Source: Castor canadensis
Lineage: Eukaryota; Chordata; Mammalia; Rodentia; Castoridae
Assembly (NCBI RefSeq): GCF_047511655.1
Contig: NC_133387.1
Span: forward strand, 24,112,353-24,176,352
DNA length: 64,000 nt
Reading direction: 5' to 3'
Of this stretch, positions 58,201 to 64,000 are shown piece by piece (position 1 is the stretch's first letter; each line of letters opens with the position of its first letter). The position numbers were made by a program, and so were the translations under genes. The notes below the pieces were generated by a model. It was not told the DNA's origin. It was given only the letters and a program-made list of their open reading frames with translations, and made no database searches.

Positions 58201-61200
58201 CCTGGCAAAGTCCAACAGTTATTTCCAGAGCAGCTAGAAGGATGGAGCCTACTACTCAGACCTCCCATTTCCCAGGATGCACTACTGCTGTCCTCAAAGC
58301 CCTTCTCCACCCCAGCAACCCTCAATTGTGTAAATGGTATATTGACTAACACAGGATTAAACACAGAAAATATTCAAGAATAGACATGATAACACTGGTA
58401 ATAGTCTTCTTCTACCAAAGTCAGAATACTGAAGAGGTTGAAGAAGAACCACATACCTTAAAGTTGTCTGAATTCACTAGCTGAGTCAGCTTACTGACCT
58501 CGTCTCCATTTCTGACATTAATCCTAAAAACTTGGTCTCTGGAGAAGGCAGGTTAAAAAAAAAAAAAAAAACAAGCAAAAGATAATGGTGAGTTTTCAGC
58601 TGGCAAATAAACCCCAAACCCCTGATCCCAGACAGAACTGGATGGAATAAGAGGAAATGGTCTAGTCTTTGGTTTTAATGTATAGCCATTAAAAATAAGA
58701 CTATGTGGCAAATGTAAAAAGTGCTTATGGTATAACTGGAAGGGAAATATTAAGTGAAAGAACAGGACACAAAATTGTATGTATGCCATGATTACAAGTA
58801 TGGAAAAAAGCAGATGCATTGGAAGAAAGACAGAAAACGGAAATATACCAAATGCTGACAACGCTCAAGTTTGGGTCGTGGGATTATGGATGACTTACTT
58901 TTTTTTCTCCTGTATCTGTTTTCTGTAATGTGGTCATATTACTTTATAATGAAAAACATATATATTTTTACAGAAAGGAATGTTCCTGAGTTACACGCAA
59001 AGCTAACTTGAGACATAAAGGAGCACTTCTTCACTGTCAAGGCAGAAACCTTGGCACAACCTCCATGCTGGGAAAAGTTGGAACGGGTGCAGACCCTCCA
59101 ACCAGGGAGGGCCCCGCTGCTATTCTCTTAGAGAAGAAGGGGAGGTCGAGAGCTCACACAATCCCTTCCAGCCCCAGAGGCCCACATGCATGTGCACATG
59201 TGCAAGGAAACGGAACATGGCCCAGGGTGTGAGGCTGAACTTGGAACTCACTGCTGTCCATGGGACCCTGACAGGGTCCAGAGCCAGTGGCAGCCCCCTT
59301 TGTTGTTCATCTGCACTTGCTTTGTATACAGTATTTAAAACTGGCTGGAGAAGAGGCCCCCAAGTCCTGTGTGGGAGGGAGAAGGCCAGGGCTGAAAAGC
59401 TGCCTTTGAGCTCACAGCCAGCTCAGGGAACCAGGGGAGCCATTAGGCCGTTGCTAGGTGACGGCCCAAATGAATCCGCACTCGATGCTGTCACATGCGT
59501 CATCCCTTTGACATGAGTGAATGCGGGAAGAGCTGCTGGAGAGGGCCGTGGGCTGAAGGACCTGTTGACAAAGTAAATGGCTCTGTCACAGGGAGCTAAC
59601 CGTGCAGCCTCACATGGCAGCTACATATCAGAAAACCGGTTCAGTCCAGACAGGCCCTCAGAGTTTCACTTAGTTCTGGAAAGTTCTGGGGGATTTGCAG
59701 AGTCTAGGCCATTCCCAAGGAGGTAAGGCCCTCTGCTGAGCTGCATATGGCTTGGTCTGGAGGAGATGCCAGGGCCACAGACTCATGGTCTCCCATCCCA
59801 GTCATTCCCCCCAAGGTCCTGGAGATGAACAGCTGAGTTCCATGAAAGCTGCTGAGGACCTTTGGGGAGGAGCCCTGGTGAGGCAGGTCTCAGACAACCC
59901 TGGTTATAGTTTGCCCATGCCCCAAGGGCTCAGATGCTGGAAACTTGGTCTCCAATATGGCAATTTGGAAAGTAGTGGGAGGTGGGGCGCATGGGGCCAT
60001 TGAAAGAGATTAATGCTGGTCTCTCAGCGTTAGCTCCTGTACAAGTGGAAGTATAGTGAGCCTAGTCCCTGAATCTCTGGATTCCTATCTTGCCACATGA
60101 TCTTTGCTTCTGGCACATGCTCCCACTATGATGCCATCTGCCATGTTGAAATGTAGAATGGAGGCAATTACCAAAGGCCAAACAGATGAGTCTACCCAAT
60201 CTTCAACTTGCAGCCTCCAAGTCTGTGAGTGAAATTAACCTGCTTTCTTTACATATAACCCAGCTTCAGGTATTTTGTTATAGCAACAGAAGGCACACTA
60301 AAGAACCCATCCAGCTGGCAAAGAGTAAGACTAGAGCCTTGAGAAGATGAAGAGTCAAACATCATTTTCCTGATGTAGGGAAGCAGTCTCAAAAAGGAAG
60401 AGGGGAGGGAGAAAACAGAAGGGAAATCATTACTTCTGTCTGAAGACCAAGACCGGTCTGCCAAATTCGTGCTCTGTCACAACCTATCCCTAGGAAAGGG
60501 GGTGACTTAAAGATGGGTGTTCTAGAATGAGCTTGTACCTGATACCTCTAGTGTCAAAATTAGGCATTTATAAAACAGCACAGGCTACAGCAATCACAAA
60601 GGAGGAGATGCAGACGGAACAGGAAGAGAAAAAAGAGGGCCATATGAAAAACTCTCTGGAGAATGAACATTGTGTGACACCTCATCCATGAGTGACCAAA
60701 ATGGTGACTTCACAACAAAAGTTTTACATTCTTGGGCACAAACTACAACAATGGAACATGGTGACTTCAACAGGTCCTGCTGATAAAGCCACAACCCAGT
60801 TCATCATATACTAATCAGTCAAGTGACAGAGAACAACATCTATAGTGTGCAGAAGGCAGGGCAGAAGAGCTGACCAGAATGGAGACCCCACCCCCGTCTC
60901 CCCTCTGCCTCTCCATACCCTTTCAGTCCAGCCCTACTGAAATCCCAACTTCACAAGTGTCCTTTTGCTGTTGCCACTCCCTCAATCCCAGTCTTTATCC
61001 TTAACTGTGTGGCAATCTCCCACCCAGTCTTCCAGACCAGCCCATATCATGCATGGAACTTTCCCTAACCAAAGGAGGCAAAGTTAAGTACAGTCTTCAG
61101 GTAGCACTGAAAATAGGCAGGACGGTAGGCTCTAGCATTGGTCTTATGAACACACAGACACCTGAAAGCAGAGTGGGAAGGACAGTCGTTTTCTTGTCCT

Positions 61201-63521
61201 TCTTATCCTTGTCTGTTTAGAAAATGCCCTCTCCAGATCCCAAGAATATAGATGATTGAGCACATCCTATCTCTGCTAGCTGAAAATTCATTCAAAGACC
61301 TTGACCTTGAACTCTTCCTGAAGAGTGAAAATTGGCCTGGGAGTGGGGACATGTTGGCATTTGCAGGCCACTGTTCTCTCTCCTGCCTCCTAATAGCTCT
61401 TTTGGCCCTCTTCAATACCCAATTTCATCCAGCTACTGAGAACACCATGGTTGGTGATGTGCTCTCACTCACCTTCATCTTTGTCCCATGTTCCAGACAG
61501 TCAATAATTGCTTTGGTGGAGGTGTGGCTCAAGTGGTAGAACACCTGCTTTGCAAGCATGAAGCCCTGAGTTCAAACCCCAGTCCCATCAATCAATAAAT
61601 AATAATTGCTTTGGTGACTGAGCTTCTGTCCCTCCCCGATTACCAGGCAGGTAGTTAAGTGGTCTATTCTTTGTGCCTCTCTCCCCTGCATCCCCAGCCA
61701 GGTTTAGCATCCAACATGAATAGTATTAAAAGACAGTCTCACAGAACTCTTTCAATGGTGACCAATTATCACAGACACTAAACCAGTTCTGCAACTACCT
61801 CCTATCCTCTGCCTGCTTGGCACCTGGAGATAACTAAAGATGACTAAAGACCATCCTTAAGATGATAAAGGCCAGATCAGACAACACCAACAGAGTAGAA
61901 GAGACTGGGGAGCCAGGAGCACCAAGTGGAAGGGAAGTAGATGAGGTGGTGGAGAAGAAGCATCACCCTGGTTTCCATCAGCCAGTCTCCAGTCCTGCTT
62001 CCCAACCACTCCAATGCTCAGAGGCCAGCTTCCACTTGCTGTACACACTCACTGAATGGGGTGATCAGGATGCGGCAATGGACCCCAGAAAGGCCCCCCC
62101 TGCTTTTGCTGCATTGCAGCTATGGAGTGAGAACAGATTGGGGGAGGGAGTGACAATGAGTCTATTGGTTTAAACCATCTGCAATCAGCTCAGGCACACA
62201 GCCCTTTCTGTGCAAAAACTCCTGTAGTGAGCCCTCTGGGGCCTGGCCCAGCTGTCTCAGCCCTGGTACCCACTGCCTCGTAAGCGAGGTCTGGTTCCTG
62301 AGAAATAGAGATTTTTCAGCCACATGAATAGCTGCAGTGGGAGCTTGACAGCTCCATGCGTCAGCCCACACAGCATCAAGTGTCATTATGACACACCCGC
62401 TGCTGAGCTGCCTGTGGAAAAATCTCCCTCCCTGGCCACCTGCTACACCTAACCCCTCCGAGCTATTTGGCAGTAGAGACACAGGTATGAACAAAGTCAT
62501 CACCATAAAAATTACTCAATCTCATATAAATAATTGCTTCAATAAACAATCCCAAGTCCCTTTAGCCAGATAGTATAATAAAGAAAAAACTAACAGATAC
62601 AGATAGACCAGGGAGATAGAGGATTCTATTTCGATAATACAAGATTAACTTGTATTATAGAAAAAGGGTATGGGTTTTGCATTCAGAGTTCCAGCTCCCC
62701 TGCTTACTAGCTAAGTAGCCTTGGGTGGGTTCCTTAACCTTTTTAAGACTGAGTTTTTTCATGTTTCAATTGAAGAAAATAACACCCCTGCCTGGCAGAG
62801 TTGTTGCATGATCCAAAAGATAATGTACATAAAAGCTCTTTGCAAATGGCAAAGCATTATGCCGAAATGAGTTATTACAGGGCAGTCTTCCAGCAGGGCA
62901 CCATGACATCCCTTTCATCTCTCCTACCTCCTAAATTTCCTGTCCTGTGCAAACCTCAAAGCCTGTGTGTGAGCCTGTGGGGCATGTGTGCACTCACACT
63001 CACACACAGAGTACAGGTGTGTGTCCCTGTGTGTCAATTTCCATAGCTGTGGCTAGCAAGGAGCCTGAGACCCAGGGCTGCCCCTTTTAATCATGGCAGA
63101 AATTAAAAACAACCTATTTTTGGTAATTCTTCAGAATTAACGACATAGGAGTATGAAAGTAGGAGGTACCTAGAACTGACCTTACAAATAAGAATGAGGA
63201 AGAAAAAGAATTAGCAGGAGATTAGGGAGCTGAGGAAGGTCTGTGGAGACTGTTATCCCTGATTTCACAGATAAATCAGGTCTCAGAGAATAGTCACTTG
63301 TCCAAGATGATACAAGGACAAAATTGAAATGAGAGCCCAAGTCCTCTTCCCCCAAGATCCTATCACCTAAGTATACTCACCCATCCCTTTTCAGTCCTAT
63401 TTGGTTTCCATATTGCTGAAATAACCAACTTAATAAATACCAAAGGAACTTACCCAAAAAATTTTTCTCGGCTGCAGATGCCTGACCCAGTGAGGGCCCC
63501 AAAGAACAGTATCCACCGCAT
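43019..63521 (-). CDS. CPA4: Carboxypeptidase A4 precursor, complete gene (11 coding exons)
   Basis: CPA4 is a secreted M14A zinc carboxypeptidase that removes C-terminal hydrophobic residues from peptides. Eleven exons join in frame to 1263 nt (420 residues; human CPA4 has 421), all with AG/GT borders. The order is signal peptide (about 1-16), pro-segment (17-113), activation after Arg113 in the QERS stretch, then the catalytic domain. In bovine CPA numbering (subtract 112) the zinc ligands H69, E72 and H196 are H181, E184 and H308; R127 is R239; N144/R145 are N256/R257; Y248 is Y360; E270 is E382. Ile367 (position 255) indicates A-type rather than B-type specificity. The disulfide pair C250/C273 and an N-glycosylation sequon at N260 are kept. 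Two oddities: Cys303 where relatives have a small residue, and a stop one codon early that removes the usual last Tyr. Identification rests on strong similarity to remembered human CPA4, especially the start and the exon 9 stretch. Confidence 0.97.
43690..43952 (+). mobile_element. MLT1-type MaLR LTR
   Basis: GTCAACTGCAGCACTGGAAGACATCCTGACTG-like order (about 43759-43791), TGGGAGACCCTGAACCA, then AATAAATGTTTATTGTGTTAAGC and CAAGAGATAACCAAGACACAG match the 3' end of an MLT1 LTR. Confidence 0.75.
44150..44235 (-). mobile_element. MIR fragment
   Basis: TGAGGCAGGGATTACTATCC and CTTTACACATGAGGAGAT are the reverse of the MIR centre. Confidence 0.5.
44405..44623 (+). mobile_element. B1+ID dimeric SINE
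   Basis: CCCGGCACTGATGGCTCACG, TGTAATCCTAGCTACC, an AAAATAATCACAGCAAAAC linker, GAGGTGTGGCTCAAGTGG, GAGTTCAAACCCC and an A tail. Confidence 0.9.
44636..44736 (+). mobile_element. B1 fragment
   Basis: AGGGTAGACCTGTAATCCCAAC and GGTAGGAGGATCACGCC; the 3' half is truncated before an A-rich tail. Confidence 0.6.
44815..44965 (+). mobile_element. MIR fragment
   Basis: GAGTCCAGCTCTGCTATTT and GGATTTCCTCATCTGTATGAATG fit the MIR core. Confidence 0.55.
45339..45532 (+). mobile_element. B1+ID dimeric SINE, full length
   Basis: GCCAGGCGCCAAGTGACTCA, TTCGAAACCAGCC, GTTCGAGACCCTATCTC, GGGCTGGTGGTGTGGCTCAAG and a short ID end (GTATAGGCTCTGAGTTCAAG) with an 11-A tail. It looks among the younger copies here. 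Confidence 0.9.
45556..45648 (+). mobile_element. B1 fragment with joined ID end
   Basis: GTGGTGGTGCACATCTGTAATC and GATTGGGAGGATTGCAG pass straight into CCCCAGCACC and an A-run, so the middle is deleted. Confidence 0.7.
45665..45975 (+). mobile_element. B1+ID dimeric SINE with a second ID inserted at its junction
   Basis: B1 half (about 45665-45787), a free ID unit (45788-45878), then the resident ID half (45895-45975, GGAGGCGTGGCTCAAGG). AAAAATAACCAAAGTA occurs at both 45772-45787 and 45879-45894, flanking the inner ID as a target duplication. Confidence 0.85.
46526..46547. promoter_or_regulatory. Perfect 8 bp inverted repeat with 6 bp spacer
   Basis: GTGTTGCT, GCAATT, AGCAACAC in a repeat-free AT-rich stretch of CPA4 intron 10. 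The arms resemble RFX half-sites, though the spacer is wider than usual. Function is a guess. Confidence 0.3.
46905..47230 (+). mobile_element. B1-B1-ID composite SINE
   Basis: A first B1 (GCACAGGGGCTCACACCTGT), a second B1 (GCTGGGCACAGTGGTGCACG) and one ID half (GGCTGGAGTATGGTTCAAGTGG) with no tail between the parts. Either a B1 inserted at the dimer junction or a template switch. Confidence 0.75.
47353..47472 (+). mobile_element. B1 SINE
   Basis: GCCAGACGTGGTGGCCCAGG, GCACTTGGGAGGCTAGGA, GCTAGCCTGGGCTGCACAGC and an A-rich tail. Confidence 0.85.
47950..48034 (-). CDS. CPA4: CPA4 coding exon 10
   Basis: 85 nt, residues 332-359 and one base of Y360. It runs from [10 protein letters not shown] to GPTCTTV. 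The Tyr360 codon (Y248 in bovine CPA) is split between exons 10 and 11. The acceptor is CGTCCCAG and the donor GTTT|GTGAGT. Confidence 0.96.
49018..49217 (-). CDS. CPA4: CPA4 coding exon 9 (third zinc ligand H308)
   Basis: 200 nt, residues 265-331. It holds the second disulfide Cys (C273), the [12 protein letters not shown] stretch typical of CPA4, and the zinc ligand H308 with Y310 in IDLHSYSQ. Cys303, five residues before the ligand, replaces a Gly in human CPA4. The acceptor is CCCAACAG and the donor CTG|GTGAGT. Confidence 0.96.
49908..50000 (+). mobile_element. ID-type SINE (classic form)
   Basis: GCTTGGGGGTATAGTTCAGTC, GCTTGCCTAGCATGTATGAG and CACCATACAC with a CA-rich tail. Confidence 0.75.
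50288..50378 (-). CDS. CPA4: CPA4 coding exon 8 (R239, N256/R257)
   Basis: 91 nt, residues 235-264 and one base of 265. NRLWRK supplies R239 (R127 in bovine CPA, oxyanion stabilisation). DPNRNW supplies N256 and R257 (N144/R145, which bind the C-terminal carboxylate). C250 is half of the conserved disulfide, and NSS at 260 is an N-glycosylation sequon. Confidence 0.96.
50379..52219. other. CPA4 introns 7 and 6
   Basis: 50379-51466 and 51578-52219. No SINE or LINE recognised; the sequence looks unique. Confidence 0.5.
51467..51577 (-). CDS. CPA4: CPA4 coding exon 7
   Basis: 111 nt, residues 198-234, from [10 protein letters not shown] through the conserved [11 protein letters not shown] to TQ. 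The acceptor is CTGCCTAG and the donor CAA|GTGAGT. Confidence 0.96.
52220..52324 (-). CDS. CPA4: CPA4 coding exon 6 (zinc ligands H181 and E184)
   Basis: 105 nt, residues 163-197. It contains [14 protein letters not shown], with the HxxE zinc-binding pair H181 and E184 and substrate-contacting R183. It is one codon longer than the matching CPA5 exon. The donor AAG|GTCATG is GT but lacks the usual A at +3 or +4, so it is weak on paper. Confidence 0.96.
52325..53612. other. CPA4 intron 5
   Basis: No recognisable transposon. About 52380-53160 is AT-rich, with TAATT-type homeodomain cores and little low complexity, so it is a candidate conserved non-coding element. A G-rich run lies near 53463-53488. 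Confidence 0.4.
53613..53714 (-). CDS. CPA4: CPA4 coding exon 5
   Basis: 102 nt, residues 129-162, from [10 protein letters not shown] to RPMYVLK, the first helix and strand of the catalytic domain. The acceptor is TGCTCCAG and the donor AAG|GTGAGG. Confidence 0.96.
53748..53862 (-). mobile_element. B1 SINE
   Basis: Plus strand reads CTTACTGTGTAGCCCAGGCTGG, CCTCAGCCTCTTGAGTGCTGAG and GCATGCCACTGTGCCTAGCC, the reverse of a B1. Confidence 0.85.
55337..55406 (+). pseudogene. tRNA-Ile-like relic
   Basis: TTAGCTCAGCTGG (box A) and GGGTTTGATCCC (box B) lie at tRNA spacing, followed by TGTGGGCC. The layout follows nuclear tRNA-Ile(AAT), including a displaced GGCTAACGTC-like arm. The anticodon loop and the 5' acceptor strand no longer fit, so it is a relic or a tRNA-derived repeat. 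Confidence 0.55.
55612..55737 (+). mobile_element. L1 3' end fragment
   Basis: GAATTCAAATATGATATATTTG, GTAAGAACTTTCATAAATGCC and an (AAT)n tail resemble the 3' end of the L1 at 39817-41140. Confidence 0.75.
56453..56551 (-). CDS. CPA4: CPA4 coding exon 4 (activation segment)
   Basis: 99 nt, residues 96-128. It carries an acidic linker, then QERS, where cleavage after Arg113 would release the mature enzyme, then [13 protein letters not shown] at the start of the catalytic domain. The acceptor is TTTTTAG and the donor GCT|GTAAGT. Confidence 0.96.
56552..58456. other. CPA4 introns 3 and 2
   Basis: 56552-57894 and 58030-58456. A MIR-like fragment on the minus strand lies at about 57600-57760 (CTTACTGATGAAGAAATGGATG, GGGATTTGGATCCAGACAGTC). 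No other feature recognised. Confidence 0.5.
57895..58029 (-). CDS. CPA4: CPA4 coding exon 3 (pro-segment)
   Basis: 135 nt, residues 51-95, from [10 protein letters not shown] to TIKDLQ. This is the pro-segment core that shields the active site in the zymogen. The acceptor is TCCTTCAG and the donor CAG|GTGGGT. Open reading continues into the intron, so the longer frame seen there is an artefact. Confidence 0.96.
58457..58538 (-). CDS. CPA4: CPA4 coding exon 2 (pro-segment)
   Basis: 82 nt, residues 23-50, beginning with [10 protein letters not shown] of the pro-segment. The acceptor is CTTCTCCAG and the donor AAG|GTATGT. Length and phase match CPA5 exon 2 in this window. Confidence 0.96.
60070..60305 (+). 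mobile_element. MaLR-type LTR fragment
   Basis: CTTGCCACATGATCTTTGC, CACTATGATGCCATCTGCCATG, CAGCCTCCAAGTCTGTGAG and GGTATTTTGTTATAGCAACAG follow the order of a mammalian MaLR (ERVL-related) LTR end. No viral gene is present. Confidence 0.65.
61519..61600 (+). mobile_element. Free ID-type SINE with 16 bp target-site duplication
   Basis: GAGGTGTGGCTCAAGTGG, CCTGCTTTGCAAGCATG, GAGTTCAAACCCCAGT and an AATAAAT tail. AATAATTGCTTTGGTG at 61503-61518 recurs exactly at 61601-61616. Confidence 0.9.
62669..62855 (+). mobile_element. MIR SINE
   Basis: CCTGCTTACTAGCTAAGTAGCC, TTCCTTAACCTTTTTAAG, CCTGGCAGAGTTGTTGCATGA and AAAAGCTCTTTGCAAA match the MIR order. Confidence 0.8.
63255..63365 (-). mobile_element. 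MIR fragment
   Basis: TTTCACAGATAAATCAGGTCTCAGAG and ACTTGTCCAAGATGATAC are the reverse of the MIR centre; it sits close to CPA4 exon 1. Confidence 0.6.
63454..63521 (-). CDS. CPA4: CPA4 coding exon 1 (signal peptide)
   Basis: 68 nt encoding residues 1-22 and two bases of Gly23. It begins [10 protein letters not shown], a hydrophobic signal peptide almost identical to human CPA4. The ATG has G at -3, and a TATA box lies about 40 bp upstream. The donor reads GG|GTAAGT. Confidence 0.97.
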
Positions 63522-63543
63522 GTCTCAAGGGTGTCAGTCACAG

Positions 63544-63554
63544 TGACTGAGTCA
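63544..63554 (-). promoter_or_regulatory. AP-1-like site in the CPA4 core promoter
   Basis: The minus strand reads TGACTCAGTCA here and contains a perfect AP-1 core (TGACTCA). It lies between the TATA box and the start codon, close to the expected transcription start. Binding is inferred from the motif only. Confidence 0.4.
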
Positions 63555-63559
63555 AGATG

Positions 63560-63567
63560 TATTTATA
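63560..63567 (-). promoter_or_regulatory. CPA4: CPA4 TATA box
   Basis: TATAAATA on the minus strand, ending 39 bp before the ATG. With usual spacing, transcription would start near 63533-63540, leaving a 5' UTR of only about 10-20 nt. A TATA promoter close to the start codon suits a tissue-restricted secreted enzyme. Confidence 0.65.
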
Positions 63568-64000
63568 AGGAGCCTGAGGCAGACTCATGTCCTCAGAAAT
63601 GCTAATATGATTTCCCAGGCACCCTTGCAACTCTGACAGGCGGGGCCACTACCATTGCCTCTTCCATTCCTTTCCAGTGATAAAGGCCAAGCTTCGCCAT
63701 TTACAAAGTTAGGAACTCCTCCAGAGGCTAGAAAAGTCCCTACCAAGACTGCCATATTGCCTATCAGTTGGTGTGTAACTAGTGTTTCTTGAATAAATAG
63801 AAATGGTCCACAGTGCTCTGGAGAAAGTTTATACTAATAGAGAGGCCAGATTGTAAGTCTGGGACGGAGTTACCACCAGAGTAATAAAAAAGTGAAGACT
63901 ACTGGGCAATCCCAAGCCAGCTCCGAGACCACACACACTTGACCAGAGAATTTCACCAGAGCAGGTCATAACATGGAGAGTTTGTGGCCTCTTTTATGGA
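63568..64000. other. CPA4 upstream flank
   Basis: Region upstream of the TATA box. No repeat or other gene recognised. It should hold proximal promoter elements. Confidence 0.5.

Larger units (their letters stand above)
58539..63453. other. CPA4 intron 1
   Basis: 4.9 kb, the longest CPA4 intron, and a common place for regulatory elements. It contains a MaLR-like LTR, an ID SINE and MIRs, listed separately. Confidence 0.6.

Overview
This is mammalian, almost certainly rodent, genomic DNA. There are no bacterial-style operons. Coding sequence comes in short exons bounded by GT/AG splice sites, and most of the rest is dispersed repeats: L1 LINEs, 7SL-derived B1 SINEs, tRNA-derived ID-type SINEs, fused B1+ID dimers, MIR and MaLR LTRs. 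B1+ID dimers point to a beaver-, squirrel- or dormouse-type rodent. My best guess is a beaver-like (Castor) genome, but that is an inference from repeat style, not a database match.

Two genes are present, both on the minus strand and both zinc metallocarboxypeptidases of the A/B (M14A) family. They form part of the CPA2-CPA4-CPA5-CPA1 cluster known from other mammals. CPA4 is complete: eleven coding exons from the ATG at 63521 to the stop at 43019, 1263 nt, 420 residues, with every catalytic and zinc-binding residue present. CPA5 is partial: eight coding exons from the ATG at 19222 to 4982, covering residues 1-279. Its exons 9-11, which carry the third zinc ligand and the catalytic glutamate, are not in the window and must lie beyond the left edge. 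Gene order and direction match the human cluster.

Layout from left to right. 1-4981 is part of CPA5 intron 8, with a young but broken L1 3' half (1-2275) that has a G-rich 3' tract. 4982-19222 holds CPA5 exons 8 to 1; intron 3 carries SINEs, a MIR and a roughly 1 kb ancient repeat. 19223-43018 lies between the genes and is mostly old L1 sequence, SINEs and one younger 5'-truncated L1 with a clear 16 bp target-site duplication (39817-41140). 43019-63521 is CPA4, with a dense SINE cluster and an MLT1-type LTR in intron 10, a tRNA-Ile-like relic in intron 4 and a MaLR-like LTR in intron 1. 63522-64000 is the CPA4 promoter region, with a TATAAATA box about 40 bp from the start codon.

Both encoded proteins are secreted proenzymes: signal peptide, inhibitory pro-segment, activation site after an arginine, then the catalytic domain. 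They have identical intron phases, as expected for tandem duplicates. I found no undescribed biological system. The items most worth checking are the extra cysteine near a zinc ligand in CPA4, the one-codon C-terminal shortening of CPA4, the nested SINE insertion that suggests free ID-type elements move on their own, the tRNA-Ile-like relic, and a few candidate regulatory stretches.
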